From the IMG/VR virus record IMGVR_UViG_3300008113_008337, positions 1 through 54,414 of that record: 54,414 nt of DNA; one strand, written 5' to 3'. This document shows, one piece after another, positions 26,153 through 35,312 of this stretch. The notes under the pieces were generated by a model. It made no database searches. It saw only the letters and a list, made by a program, of their open reading frames with translations, and was not told where the DNA came from. The DNA comes from a virus. The translations under genes were made by a program, and so were the position numbers. Each line of letters opens with the position of its first letter. The stretch's first letter is position 1.

Positions 26153-26336
26153 TTGTATGTCCGCATTTAGTACAATAAAATAATGGGATAGGAATTAAAG
26201 CATCTTGTGATGTTCCTGTCAGGAAGCGAGATGCCTTTCTCAATAATGTACCCTCAGCAAATGTTTCGTTTCCACATTTTTCACATACAACCGCTGTTGT
26301 TTTGTCTAAACTAATGTTAATATTTTGTTGGCTCAT
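26109..26336 (-). CDS. Zinc-ribbon protein, 75 aa
   Basis: Two Cys pairs, V-C-E-K-C-G and Y-C-T-K-C-G, separated by about 35 residues form a zinc ribbon. Such small proteins often bind DNA or partner proteins in replication operons. It ends in an acidic and basic tail (K-D-K-T-E). It follows the clamp loader gene after one base. Confidence 0.65.
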   Translation of the reverse strand: MSQQNINISLDKTTAVVCEKCGNETFAEGTLLRKASRFLTGTSQDALIPIPLFYCTKCGHTNEEFLPIQLKDKTE

Positions 26337-26337
26337 A

Positions 26338-27252
26338 TTATTTTTTTAATATTGTTAAAATTTTACTTAATAAAGCAGCAATATTGATTTCTTTATCAGG
26401 TACTGCTCTTGAACGCCATTGAGCTTCATCTAATTCTATTGTGATTTCAGCCTCATATCCTTTACCGTATACTGAGATGTTTTCAAATAAATGTTCAATT
26501 AATGGTTGATAATCATCTACTTGAGCATCTAATACTATTTGTCTCATATTTAACCAGCTATCTTTAGTTGGTTTTTGTAATACAGCTATAATTTGATTAC
26601 ACCAATTAATATTAGCTTCTGTAAATGTAAATTTACTATCTTTAACGCCTGCTTGTAAATTTTTAATGATAGAACGAACGTCAGGATAATGTTGTTTAAT
26701 TACTTGAGCTATATCTTTAATATCATAGCTAACACCTTCTTTATCTAGAATATTAATACAAACGTGTTTAGCTACTTCACCTTTAGATGGAGGCGTTAAT
26801 TTATGTATTTCACAGCGTGATTGAAGAGGTTCAATTAAACGTTCAATATAGTTACATGTTAATACAAAACGAGTATTTAAAGCATACTCTTCAATTATAT
26901 TACGTAGTGCTGCTTGAGCAGGTTGAGTTAAAAAATCTGCTTCATCTAATATTACTACTTTAATAGGATTAAATGATGCTGCTGAGGCAAATCCTTTTAC
27001 TTTATCCCTAATAACATCAATTCCATTTTCATCACTAGCATTTAAATATAAGTAATCACATTTAATATTGCTAACTATTAGTTTAGCTAATGTAGTTTTA
27101 CCAGTACCAGCAGTACCAGCAAATATGAAATGAGGAATATCATTAGTAGTAATACAATCGGCAATACGAGTCTTTACTTCTTCATTCCCAATATACTGAT
27201 CTAAATTAGAGCTGCGGTATTTTTCAACCCAAAGTGTATGTACTTTTTTCAT
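26338..27252 (-). CDS. Clamp loader AAA+ ATPase, gp44-like
   Basis: A 304-residue RFC/gp44-type ATPase. Walker A is G-T-A-G-T-G-K-T at 46-53, Walker B I-L-D-E-A-D around 101-106, sensor 1 in L-T-C-N-Y, and the arginine-finger S-R-C at 145-147. With the gp62-like subunit it loads the sliding clamp onto primer-template DNA for the family B polymerase. The promoter at 27257-27287 lies just upstream, giving a nearly leaderless start. Confidence 0.9.
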   Translation of the reverse strand: MKKVHTLWVEKYRSSNLDQYIGNEEVKTRIADCITTNDIPHFIFAGTAGTGKTTLAKLIVSNIKCDYLYLNASDENGIDVIRDKVKGFASAASFNPIKVVILDEADFLTQPAQAALRNIIEEYALNTRFVLTCNYIERLIEPLQSRCEIHKLTPPSKGEVAKHVCINILDKEGVSYDIKDIAQVIKQHYPDVRSIIKNLQAGVKDSKFTFTEANINWCNQIIAVLQKPTKDSWLNMRQIVLDAQVDDYQPLIEHLFENISVYGKGYEAEITIELDEAQWRSRAVPDKEINIAALLSKILTILKK

Positions 27253-27256
27253 ATTG

Positions 27257-27287
27257 TAAATATATAATCTTTATTTTGACTTTCAAA
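27257..27287 (-). promoter_or_regulatory. Promoter, TTTG-N19-TATATTTA
   Basis: TTTG (27287-27284) and TATATTTA (27264-27257) on the minus strand, 19 bases apart. The -33 box is in the palindrome TTTTGAAAGTCAAAA, identical to the one before the DJ-1-like gene. The ATG at 27252 begins 4 bases after the -7 box. It overlaps the end of the glycosyltransferase gene upstream. Confidence 0.75.
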
Positions 27288-27891
27288 ATCTCCAAATACT
27301 TTTCTGCTCATGAATACCTAAAAAGCCATTACTATCTAATAATGTATCTTGGGGAAAATAACTATAATTAATTTTTTTATTATTCAACCATTCTGTTAAT
27401 CCAAAAGGACCAAATGGTTCTAAAGAATGTGTTTTTAGTTCACCTGTTTTTTTATATAATTCACCATCATACTTTAGATTAGTTCTATTTTTACAATATG
27501 AAACACAATCACCAAAAATATTAGGTTTACTAATTATAAATGGATCATCCATTAAAGTACCTCCGTTTGTTGCTGTTAGTACCACATCAACCTTAGGAAA
27601 ACTAAAATCATTTATTATTTTAACAAATGGTTGCTTCCATGTTATGTCAAAATCAGTGTAGATACCTCCGTGTTTTTGGAGAATAAGATATTTTAATAAA
27701 TTACATTTACTTATAAAAGATAGGGAACCGAATATATCCTCTAAACCATAATAATTTACCAATTTTAAACATTCTTCTGTTTGCCATATGTTGAATTTAA
27801 AGCCTTTATTTAATCCAACACATTTTTGATAATTTAATACATATTTTTTAGGTATATCACTATTCCCTATCCATATATAATGTACTTCCAT
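27283..27891 (-). CDS. GT32-like glycosyltransferase with DxD motif
   Basis: A 202-residue enzyme of the capsule/GT32 type. It starts H-Y-I-W-I-G, has S-K-C-N-L-L-K-Y-L-I-L and G-G-I-Y-T-D-F-D-I, where the D-x-D binds the metal and NDP-sugar. It stands alone between groEL and the clamp loader, away from the main glycan block, so it may have been acquired separately. Confidence 0.8.
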   Translation of the reverse strand: MEVHYIWIGNSDIPKKYVLNYQKCVGLNKGFKFNIWQTEECLKLVNYYGLEDIFGSLSFISKCNLLKYLILQKHGGIYTDFDITWKQPFVKIINDFSFPKVDVVLTATNGGTLMDDPFIISKPNIFGDCVSYCKNRTNLKYDGELYKKTGELKTHSLEPFGPFGLTEWLNNKKINYSYFPQDTLLDSNGFLGIHEQKSIWRF

Positions 27892-27892
27892 A

Positions 27893-29512
27893 TTACATTC
27901 CGAAATCCATCATTGGATTATCATCTTTTTTCTTATCAGATGGTTTTTCGTGAATAACACATTCTGTCATTAGTAAAGTGATAGCAGCTGCTGCAGCATT
28001 TTGAATAGCTGAGCGTACTACTTTAGTAGGATCAATAATACCAGATTCGTAAGCATCCACTAATTGATTTGCTGAGATATGAGGGACAGCATTTTTATTA
28101 TCGTCTGAATATAGACTCATTTCCCAATGGCTTGCTTTTTCTCCTGCGTTACTGAGGATTTGTTCAAATGGTTTTATACAAGCATCAAATACGATTTTAC
28201 CACCTTTTCCAAAATCAGTATTATCTCTATCGGAAATAGCATTTCTAGCATGTAACAATGCTACACCTGCTCCAGGTAAAATACCTTCTTCAATAGCGGC
28301 TTTAGTAGCTTGTAAAGCATCATCCAAACGATCTTTCTTTTCTTTCATTTCGATTTCAGTTCCACCACCTACGTTTATAATAGCTACACCACCTACCATT
28401 TTAGAAAGACGTTCTTGTAATTTTTCTATTTCATACGGTGAATTTGACTTATCGATTTGAGCTTTTAATTCTAAAATACGAGCTTCGATCTTATCTACAT
28501 CTCCTTTACCATCAACAATAGTAGTTGTATCTTTACCTACAGTAACAGTACGAGCATTACCAAACCAATCTTTATTAAATTTATCTAATCTCATACCTTT
28601 AATATGAGAAACAACAGTACCTCCTGTTAATGTAGCAATATCTTCTAAAATTAATGTTCTGCGTTCTCCAAAATCAGGTGCCTTAACAGCTACTGTTTTT
28701 AGAATACCTCTCATTTTATTTACTACTAACACTGATAATACTTCATCTCCAAAATCTTCTGCTATAATTAGAAGTGATTTTTGTTGTTGTGATACTGATT
28801 CTAGGATAGGTAATAAATCTTTTGCTTGGTTTAATCTTCCGTCTACAATCAACAATAAAGCATCAGTTAAAACAGCATTCATTGTATTATTATCGGTAAC
28901 AAAGAATGGTGATTTATAACCACGATCAAATTGTAATCCTTCTACTACTTCAAGTGATGTTTCACCTGAACGTGATTCCTCTACAGTTACAACACCATCT
29001 CTACCTACTTTTTCTAAAGCAGTAGCAACTAAATTACCTATTTCTTCATCACCATTAGCTGATAAAGTAGCAATCTGTTTAATTTGGGTTTCGTCTGTAA
29101 TATCTACTGATATTTCTTTTAGTTTTGATGTTACTTCTTTAACTGCTTGCTCTATCCCGCGTTTAACTTGCGTAGCATTAGTAGATGAATAAGCCGTTGC
29201 TTCTAAGGCTTGAGTCGCAATACTATGCGCTAAAACGGTAGAAGTTGTAGTTCCATCACCAGCAACATCAACTGTTTTTTGGGCTGCTTGTTTAATAACA
29301 GTTGCAGCCATATTTTCAATTGGATCTTCCAATGTGATTGTTTTAGCAACTGAAACACCGTCTTTAGTTGATGATACTTGGCCATATTCTTTTTCAATCA
29401 ATACGTTACGACCAAAAGGCCCCATAGTTACTGAAACGGCTTTATTTACTTTATCAATGCCGTGTTGAAGCTTTTCTTTAGCTTCTCTATCAAATTTAAT
29501 TATTTTACTCAT
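27893..29512 (-). CDS. groEL: Chaperonin GroEL (Cpn60)
   Basis: A full-length group I chaperonin of 539 residues, close to the usual 548. T-M-G-P-F-G-R-N-V at 29-37, K-D-G-V-S-V-A-K at 50-57 and G-D-G-T-T at 85-89 form the ATP site. The hydrophobic apical region and the intermediate domain are present. The tail ends P-M-M-D-F-G-M instead of the cellular GGM repeats. It lies 5 bases after groES, so the phage carries a complete chaperonin operon. It would fold phage proteins, possibly capsid or the large modified enzymes here, in the host cytoplasm. Confidence 0.97.
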   Translation of the reverse strand: MSKIIKFDREAKEKLQHGIDKVNKAVSVTMGPFGRNVLIEKEYGQVSSTKDGVSVAKTITLEDPIENMAATVIKQAAQKTVDVAGDGTTTSTVLAHSIATQALEATAYSSTNATQVKRGIEQAVKEVTSKLKEISVDITDETQIKQIATLSANGDEEIGNLVATALEKVGRDGVVTVEESRSGETSLEVVEGLQFDRGYKSPFFVTDNNTMNAVLTDALLLIVDGRLNQAKDLLPILESVSQQQKSLLIIAEDFGDEVLSVLVVNKMRGILKTVAVKAPDFGERRTLILEDIATLTGGTVVSHIKGMRLDKFNKDWFGNARTVTVGKDTTTIVDGKGDVDKIEARILELKAQIDKSNSPYEIEKLQERLSKMVGGVAIINVGGGTEIEMKEKKDRLDDALQATKAAIEEGILPGAGVALLHARNAISDRDNTDFGKGGKIVFDACIKPFEQILSNAGEKASHWEMSLYSDDNKNAVPHISANQLVDAYESGIIDPTKVVRSAIQNAAAAAITLLMTECVIHEKPSDKKKDDNPMMDFGM

Positions 29513-29517
29513 AGTCT

Positions 29518-29808
29518 TTATTTTTCTAAAACAGCTAATAAATCTTGTTCTTTCATAACAATGTATTCTTCACCTTCAACAGTCATTTTAGTTCCACCAA
29601 ACGCAGGAAATACTACTGTTGATCCTACTTCTATTGTGTTTGGAATTAAGGTTCCATGAATGTTAATTAATCCAGGGCCTGAAGCTATTACCTCACCCAT
29701 TAATGGTTTTTCTTTACCAGCATCAGGAACGATAATGTTCCCATACATTGTTTCGGTTTCGTCTTGTTGTTTGATTACAACGTGATTATGTAACGGTTTT
29801 ATTTTCAT
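29518..29808 (-). CDS. groES: Co-chaperonin GroES (Cpn10)
   Basis: A 96-residue Cpn10, near the usual 97. The mobile loop falls around E-T-E-T-M-Y-G-N-I-I-V-P at 17-28, which docks on GroEL; G-E-V-I-A-S-G-P-G follows. It is transcribed from a promoter inside the broken sliding clamp gene's 3' end. Start context AAGTT-ATG. Confidence 0.95.
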   Translation of the reverse strand: MKIKPLHNHVVIKQQDETETMYGNIIVPDAGKEKPLMGEVIASGPGLINIHGTLIPNTIEVGSTVVFPAFGGTKMTVEGEEYIVMKEQDLLAVLEK

Positions 29809-29825
29809 AACTTTGTATTTGTATA

Positions 29826-29857
29826 TAAATATATAATTTTATTCTCTTCCTACTAAA
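29826..29857 (-). promoter_or_regulatory. Probable groES-groEL promoter, TTTA-N20-TATATTTA
   Basis: TATATTTA (29833-29826) stands 20 bases after TTTA (29857-29854) on the minus strand. The -33 differs from TTTG by one base and the CAAA half of the palindrome is absent, so it is a weaker match. The site lies in the 3' end of the sliding clamp region. Confidence 0.5.
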
Positions 29858-30430
29858 AGATAAGTAATATCGATATTTTCTTCGTTTTTAAATGTAACTT
29901 TTAATAGTCCCTGTTCACTTATTTGCAGATTACCAAATTTTAAATGATATAACTGTGTTTTCAAAGGAGTCTAATGAAGACATTACAGTAAATACTTCAG
30001 TGTCTAATGCTTTTTTAGCTTTAGCAAATTTATCTACAAACTCTCTATCAATATTTGCTTCTAAATCATATTGTGGTTCATCAGCATTAGGGACATTAGG
30101 AATTAACATTGTGTTAGCCAAAACATATTCCAAATTATATTCTGTATCGGCTAAAAATAACTTATTAGCTACTTTATCTTTTTGTTCTACTTTAACCTCT
30201 ATATCTTGCCCCATTATAGAGACTAATTTAATTAGTTGAGTAGTATCGTATATTCCAAATTCACAATCCTCTATACTAATTTCAGGTGCACTTAATGTTC
30301 CAATAAGATTTTTATTGGTTGCTATAAATTTAACGCTTAGAGTTTTATTGTTTATTTGAACTTTAACTCTCTCTACAAGACCACCTAAATGATACTTTTC
30401 AATGATGTCTAATAAGTATAATTTCTTCAT
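29839..30430 (-). pseudogene. Sliding clamp (gp45-like), one-base frameshift near the 3' end
   Basis: The open frame from 30430 to 29930 gives 166 residues with E-F-G-I-Y-D and A-K-K-A-L, and corresponds to the T4 gp45 clamp but ends too soon after F-K-I-W. Skipping one base in the AAAA run near 29940 opens a frame that continues F-G-N-L-Q-I-S-E-Q-G-L-L-K-V-T-F and stops at 29839. The result would be 196 residues, nearer to gp45 (228). The clamp is essential for replication in such phages, so an indel error in a homopolymer, or a +1 slip, is as likely as true loss. Confidence 0.75.
29930..30430 (-). CDS. Sliding clamp (gp45-like), truncated frame
   Basis: This 166-residue frame includes most of the clamp. 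It lacks the last strand, which lies in the next frame downstream. The final residues before the stop (I-W) are out of frame. Clamp identity rests on motif order and on its position between the family B polymerase and the clamp loader, as in T4. Confidence 0.7.
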   Translation of the reverse strand: MKKLYLLDIIEKYHLGGLVERVKVQINNKTLSVKFIATNKNLIGTLSAPEISIEDCEFGIYDTTQLIKLVSIMGQDIEVKVEQKDKVANKLFLADTEYNLEYVLANTMLIPNVPNADEPQYDLEANIDREFVDKFAKAKKALDTEVFTVMSSLDSFENTVISFKIW

Positions 30431-30434
30431 ATTA

Positions 30435-30465
30435 TGAATATATGATTTTTGTTTTGACTTTCAAA
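30435..30465 (-). promoter_or_regulatory. Promoter, TTTG-N19-TATATTCA
   Basis: TTTG (30465-30462) and TATATTCA (30442-30435) are 19 bases apart on the minus strand; TTTGAAAGTCAAA is a 5-bp palindrome with a 3-base loop. The clamp start codon follows 4 bases after the -7 box. Same block as at 13695 and 27257. Confidence 0.72.
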
Positions 30466-33048
30466 CTAAAATTTAAAGAAACGAGTAATTTTTGCATCCA
30501 ATACAGGGAAATCATCTCCCCATCCTATATCCTCGTATACTCCTTGAAGTTTATTTAATAATACTGAATTAAAAGCATCTTCCCTATCAACATATTGATT
30601 AATAAAATCTGTAATGAATTCAGGATCATTATTAGTAAAACCAATTACATCTATTTTGAATGGGTTAGATTTTAAAGAAACATATTTCATTTTATCTCCT
30701 TCAGTAAAGCAAGGATATTTTTTATCTAATTTTTTAAACCTTAAAATATCATTATAATATACAGCTGCTTTAGTATTAATAGGGCATTTTAATTTTAATT
30801 CACTAAATATTTCACCTGGCGATGGGCGTTTAGCAATATATGAATTAATTTGTTTAACGCCAGTAGGTTTAGCTATATCTGACCAAGGCATGTTATTTAA
30901 TGATGTTTTAAAGTTAATTATGGTTTGATCTATTTCCTTCTTAGATTTACCTGACATTATTTCTGCAAGTAAGTCCTGGCCAAATTTTTTATATAGGGGA
31001 GGCATATTTGATTTCATCAAATCAAGCCCCATCATTACTAGTTCTTCTGTAGGTACACCTTCTTTATTTACAATTAACATAGCGTATCTACGTTTACCTG
31101 AATGGTAGCTTCTTTCAATTACTACCTCTTGTTTTAATTCAAAATAATGTTCTTTATTATTTAAATTAAATGCTTCATTAGCAAACGATCCAATAAATTC
31201 ATTTGATGCTTTTTGTATTTCATTAGCAATCTCTAATACATTTTTAATACATTCCTCTTTATTATTTAGATCAACTCCTCGACTTACCAATATATCTTTT
31301 ACTTGAATAAATAATGAATCTGTATCAGATGTAACTACATAATCTTTATCTGTTGTATTTAATAGTTGATTCATCCATCTATTTACAAATTTAATAGATT
31401 CTTGTGTTACACGTTGTCCTGTTAATGTAATAGCAGATGAAATAATTTTATGTCCGTCTGTATAGCGCCAACCATTAATTGCATAGCACCCATAAACGTC
31501 ATTTAATTTAATTTTATAAGCATGTTGGCGTCTATTATAAAATTCACCCATTACAGGATCCTTATCTACCTTAAATGCTTTCTTCATTAAATTCTTATAT
31601 TCAACACGTTTATTAAACCAATCAGTTAATACTTCACATACTACTGATGATTTATCTGTTCTGAATATAGCTCCGCTAGCTGCAATAATCCATTTGTTAT
31701 CTTTGATCATTTTCATAATTTTACTTACAGGCACTTGAGTTCGTGCTAGAGTAAAATCTTCTTTAAGTTTCTCAATAATAACTAAATCTTCAGGATTCAT
31801 AACAGATAATTCATTATAAGTCCATTGATTATCGTATTTATCTTTGTTTACTATGCGTCCTACTAAGGTTTCAATACCTATATTGAGCGAACGAATAATT
31901 GACGGATACAGCGAAGTAAAATCGAGATCAATCACCCACTCATACAAGCCAGGTATTGGGTCTTTTAAATACCCACCTGCATATTCATCATTTGTACTTT
32001 CCTTTAGTAGAGGATTAATGGTTGTTGGTTTATTAGGTGAAACTATACCTTGACGTTTTAGATAAGTTAATATAGCTCCATCATTTAATACTGTTGACAG
32101 GTAGATTTGTTCGTAAGGTACATGACATAAATGACATACTGTAACTGTTAGATCAATAAATTTAAGCTTTTTCTCTAATTCAATAAGAATTTCAACGTCT
32201 CGTAAATTATACTCTATAAACTTATTAATGTCTTCCTGAAATAATCTATCTAAATTACCTTCATATTCTATTTTACCTAACTTAACATATTTTTCTCCTA
32301 TATCGCCTAATTTATATGACGGTTCTTGTTTAGTAACATACTTTTTAAATAACAGCATGTAATCTAAATGATTTATACCACCTAATTCTATAGGTTGAGC
32401 TTGATCCCATTCAGTAAAATTTAATTTGCGTAATGGAGATAAACGTTCTGCTTCTGTTTGACTTAAAACGTTTCTTATTCTGTAATACAGATAAGGGATA
32501 TCAAAGAAACCACTATTCCATCCTGAAATTATAGTTGGGTCTATTTCTTCCCACAAATCTAGAAATTTAGATAGTAGTTCTTTTTCAGTTCTAAATGGTA
32601 ATACGATTTTGTCTCCATTAGTTGCTTCTTTTAATAAATTTTTTTCATCTAAAATATAACAGTAGAATCGTTTAGTTGTATTATCATAAACAGATATAGA
32701 TGTTATCTTCATTGGAGCTGACTTAATGTACTCTGTTGTCAATGCTCCACCAATTTCACACTCAATGTCAAAATAAACTAAATTATGGAATTTAGGGGTA
32801 TCATCACTATCTTTATATAATTCAATTAATACTCTAGTTAATTTATCTACGTCTTGTTCATATAGTGAAATATCCCTCCATTCATATTTTTGAACAGGAT
32901 ATGCTCTTTTTCCGTCTAATGTTTCTAAAGGACCATTAGGATCAATCCTATATAGTTCAGGGGTATATTTGAAATCAATCCATCCTCTTTCATCATCTCT
33001 CAAATGATAAGTATATGATGTTCTGTCGTAGTATGCGGCTTGGTACAT
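30466..33048 (-). CDS. Family B DNA polymerase, gp43-like
   Basis: An 860-residue replicative polymerase, a little shorter than T4 gp43 (898). Exonuclease motifs: F-D-I-E at 93-96 (D94, E96), S-G-W-N-S-G-F-F-D-I with D183, and Y-N-L-R-D-V at 280-285. Polymerase motif A is D-L-D-F-T-S-L-Y-P at 374-382, motif B K-L-N-D-V-Y-G, and motif C T-S-D-T-D-S with D575 and D577. It synthesises phage DNA with 3'-5' proofreading. The promoter and terminator module directly upstream (33053-33089) give it a very short leader. Confidence 0.95.
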   Translation of the reverse strand: MYQAAYYDRTSYTYHLRDDERGWIDFKYTPELYRIDPNGPLETLDGKRAYPVQKYEWRDISLYEQDVDKLTRVLIELYKDSDDTPKFHNLVYFDIECEIGGALTTEYIKSAPMKITSISVYDNTTKRFYCYILDEKNLLKEATNGDKIVLPFRTEKELLSKFLDLWEEIDPTIISGWNSGFFDIPYLYYRIRNVLSQTEAERLSPLRKLNFTEWDQAQPIELGGINHLDYMLLFKKYVTKQEPSYKLGDIGEKYVKLGKIEYEGNLDRLFQEDINKFIEYNLRDVEILIELEKKLKFIDLTVTVCHLCHVPYEQIYLSTVLNDGAILTYLKRQGIVSPNKPTTINPLLKESTNDEYAGGYLKDPIPGLYEWVIDLDFTSLYPSIIRSLNIGIETLVGRIVNKDKYDNQWTYNELSVMNPEDLVIIEKLKEDFTLARTQVPVSKIMKMIKDNKWIIAASGAIFRTDKSSVVCEVLTDWFNKRVEYKNLMKKAFKVDKDPVMGEFYNRRQHAYKIKLNDVYGCYAINGWRYTDGHKIISSAITLTGQRVTQESIKFVNRWMNQLLNTTDKDYVVTSDTDSLFIQVKDILVSRGVDLNNKEECIKNVLEIANEIQKASNEFIGSFANEAFNLNNKEHYFELKQEVVIERSYHSGKRRYAMLIVNKEGVPTEELVMMGLDLMKSNMPPLYKKFGQDLLAEIMSGKSKKEIDQTIINFKTSLNNMPWSDIAKPTGVKQINSYIAKRPSPGEIFSELKLKCPINTKAAVYYNDILRFKKLDKKYPCFTEGDKMKYVSLKSNPFKIDVIGFTNNDPEFITDFINQYVDREDAFNSVLLNKLQGVYEDIGWGDDFPVLDAKITRFFKF

Positions 33049-33052
33049 GTTG

Positions 33053-33084
33053 TAAAGATAAAAAAAGAGGTTTGGACTACCAAA
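33053..33084 (-). promoter_or_regulatory. Promoter embedded in terminator, TTTG-N20-TATCTTTA
   Basis: TTTG (33084-33081) and TATCTTTA (33060-33053) are exactly 20 bases apart. The first half is TTTGG-TAGT-CCAAA, a perfect palindrome that also forms the top of the terminator hairpin, and the T run of that terminator leads into the -7 box. The DNA polymerase start codon follows after 4 bases. Confidence 0.75.
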
Positions 33085-33089
33085 CCTCT
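33061..33089 (-). terminator. Intrinsic terminator
   Basis: A 10-bp stem (33066-33075 with 33080-33089) with a 4-base loop, followed on the minus strand by a run of T at 33066-33061. It ends transcription of the fibre gene at 33110-34741. It overlaps the promoter for the polymerase. Confidence 0.85.
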
Positions 33090-33109
33090 CTAAAGTATTT
33101 TAGTGGATA

Positions 33110-34741
33110 TTATTTTGAACCACTTATTAATGTTGCAACCTGTAATTTTAATTCTTCTATTTGATTTTGTTGTTCTTGGATAGCTTTTAAAAGAGGAACA
33201 ATTAATCTTGGGTATTCAATACCAACTATTTCTTTATTACCATCTTCTTTACTATCATAATTAATTAAAAAATTAGCTATAGGTTCTGTATCTTCAGCTA
33301 TTAAACCATAATTTAAATCTTCGTATATTTCTTCTGTGTAATCTCCCTTATTATCTTTTTTACGATAATTAAAAGTTACCGGAGTTAGTTGGTATAACCA
33401 GTCTATATTTGAAATAGCTTCAATGTTCTTTTTAGAAGCACGGGTCGAAGAAAGACCACCTATTATAAAGTTACTACCTATGTATAAAGTTCTAGTAGTT
33501 GCTGTTGCGGTATTATTATAAACGGCATTATTCAGTTTTATATTACCACTACTACTTAAAGCCATTACTAATCCTTCAGTACCTCCTGTTTGTTGAGAAT
33601 AAAATTCAATACCTGCTGGGTAACTGCCTCCAGTCCAATTTCCTTGGGCTACAAATTTAATATAAGGGCCGTATTGGTCGTAATTAGGTGTATACCCAGC
33701 TATAATTCCTATTGCTTGGTCTGTTTGAGGACTAGCAGTTGAACTTGAATAATCTAATCGTATATGAGGATTTGTTCTAGTAGGATTAGTAGTAAGTCTG
33801 TTTACTAAACTACCTGTAATTGTAACATCTTGATTTAGTGATCCTATAGATGAAGCGAAAGATGCAAAAGATGATGTTGTACTATTATTCGCCCAACTAG
33901 AAGTTCCTAATAATGAACCTGTAATTCCATTAGTAACATTTAATGATCCTGTTATTGTAGTATTACCATTAACTGCCAATTTAGCATTTGGAGAAGTAGT
34001 ACCTATACCTACATTACCACTAGAAGAAATAATCATTCGGTCACCATTACCTTCTCTAAATAATATTGATGATCCAGCAGGTCTATTTATGTATAAATTA
34101 TAATCAGTTGGAGAACTTAGAAAATTATAGTCAGCAATAGAATTACCACTACCATTAAGACTAATTGCTGTATAATTACCACCACTTGACCAAGGACCTA
34201 CTTCTGCTTTACCTGTTCCATCACCAGCAATAGTTAATTGTACACTTGAAGATATAGATGAAACTCCAATACCAACACTACCATTAGCGTCAATACGCAT
34301 TCTTTCAGTAACAGTAGTTCCAGTATGGAAAACCATTGGTGCTGTATCTGATCTTTGCCATAAATTAAATGAATTAGCTCCACCATATCCACTTTGAGCA
34401 GAACCATTTACAAAAATAAATGCTTTACTTTCGCTTCCTGTGGTAAATTGTAATTCAGCATAATCCGTTGTTAAAGGATTATTAATTCGTATTTTTCCAC
34501 CGGTACTAGTACCTCTTACTTCAAAATCTACAATAGGGCTAGTAGTATTAATCCCAATCAATCCTGCATTTTGATAAATAACACTTGAACTAACAGCGTT
34601 AGAACCACTAAAAAGTGCAACATAACCGTTAGAGCCTGTTACTTTTGCGTCTAAATATAATAAATTATTATCCATGTCTGCAAAGGTTAGCTCTGAACCT
34701 TTTGCATTAGGACCAAACTGTCTTGTTATAGGGTATGGCAT
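33110..34741 (-). CDS. Fibre protein with C-terminal intramolecular chaperone (peptidase S74-like)
   Basis: A 543-residue virion fibre. The N-terminus begins P-Y-P-I-T-R-Q-F-G and contains F-A-D-M-D-N-N-L-L-Y-L, a short module also seen in the fibre at 42951. The middle is Ser/Gly/Thr-rich with repeats of G-N-V-G-I-G-T-T-S-P and I-T-G-S-L. The last 110 residues form the endosialidase-type chaperone: S-T-R-A-S-K-K-N-I with the catalytic Ser/Lys pair, Y-G-L-I-A-E-D, and a final coiled coil. This domain trimerises the fibre and then cuts itself off. Confidence 0.88.
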   Translation of the reverse strand: MPYPITRQFGPNAKGSELTFADMDNNLLYLDAKVTGSNGYVALFSGSNAVSSSVIYQNAGLIGINTTSPIVDFEVRGTSTGGKIRINNPLTTDYAELQFTTGSESKAFIFVNGSAQSGYGGANSFNLWQRSDTAPMVFHTGTTVTERMRIDANGSVGIGVSSISSSVQLTIAGDGTGKAEVGPWSSGGNYTAISLNGSGNSIADYNFLSSPTDYNLYINRPAGSSILFREGNGDRMIISSSGNVGIGTTSPNAKLAVNGNTTITGSLNVTNGITGSLLGTSSWANNSTTSSFASFASSIGSLNQDVTITGSLVNRLTTNPTRTNPHIRLDYSSSTASPQTDQAIGIIAGYTPNYDQYGPYIKFVAQGNWTGGSYPAGIEFYSQQTGGTEGLVMALSSSGNIKLNNAVYNNTATATTRTLYIGSNFIIGGLSSTRASKKNIEAISNIDWLYQLTPVTFNYRKKDNKGDYTEEIYEDLNYGLIAEDTEPIANFLINYDSKEDGNKEIVGIEYPRLIVPLLKAIQEQQNQIEELKLQVATLISGSK

Positions 34742-34770
34742 TATTTACAATTATTTACATATAAATATGT

Positions 34771-34797
34771 AAAATAAAACCCCTCAATTGAGGGGTT
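34771..34797 (-). terminator. Intrinsic terminator
   Basis: Palindrome AACCCCTCAATTGAGGGGTT (34778-34797), with an 8-bp stem and a 4-base AATT loop, followed on the minus strand by TTTTATTTTAC. It ends the operon whose last gene is the dCTP deaminase-like one. Confidence 0.85.
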
Positions 34798-34807
34798 CGT
34801 ATTAGTA

Positions 34808-35311
34808 TTATTGGCTTCTTTGCTTATCGTGTTGCCATTGTCCATCATAAAGATTGTCGGTTGTTGTGGACTCATGGAAATATATTTGAGCTACGCGCGC
34901 ATCTTGTTCAATGAATATAGTTTCGTAGACATACATTAAAGTACCCATATTATCTGTTTCAAATCCAGGGTCAAATACAGGACTATTAATAATTGCACCA
35001 TTACGATATAATGAAGAACGTTGTTTAATAAATGCTGTACGGTTTGCTGGGATTTTACATCCTTCATGGAATGTAATATCATATACACCCGAATATAGTA
35101 TCCATCCTTTATATCCGTCTAATTGGGTAGAATTCATAGGTTCGTAATGAGCTAAAAGTGTTTTATCTTTTAACACATAGCCGAACTTAATATTAGACAT
35201 AATTTTCTGTACTGATTTAATTGATAAATCATAGCCAACTTGTGCTGGTTTACCGTGTGTGTTGTCTAACTTTAGTAGACCTTCTTTAATTATTTGTTCT
35301 GAACTTAACAT
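34808..35311 (-). CDS. dCTP deaminase/dUTPase-fold enzyme
   Basis: A 167-residue trimeric dUTPase-fold protein. K-Q-R-S-S-L-Y-R-N-G and N-S-P-V-F-D-P-G-F-E are the dCTP deaminase signature (Arg, Ser and the Glu that activates water). V-G-Y-D-L-S in the first strand also fits. It would make dUTP or dUMP from dCTP, feeding thymidylate synthesis. It is co-transcribed with folE, which lies 1 base upstream. Confidence 0.8.
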   Translation of the reverse strand: MLSSEQIIKEGLLKLDNTHGKPAQVGYDLSIKSVQKIMSNIKFGYVLKDKTLLAHYEPMNSTQLDGYKGWILYSGVYDITFHEGCKIPANRTAFIKQRSSLYRNGAIINSPVFDPGFETDNMGTLMYVYETIFIEQDARVAQIYFHESTTTDNLYDGQWQHDKQRSQ

Positions 35312-35312
35312 A

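Noticed and set aside
29930-29945. Canonical -1 programmed frameshift in the clamp gene
   Set aside because: No X-XXY-YYZ heptamer in the right frame; restoring the frame needs +1, and an A-run indel is simpler.
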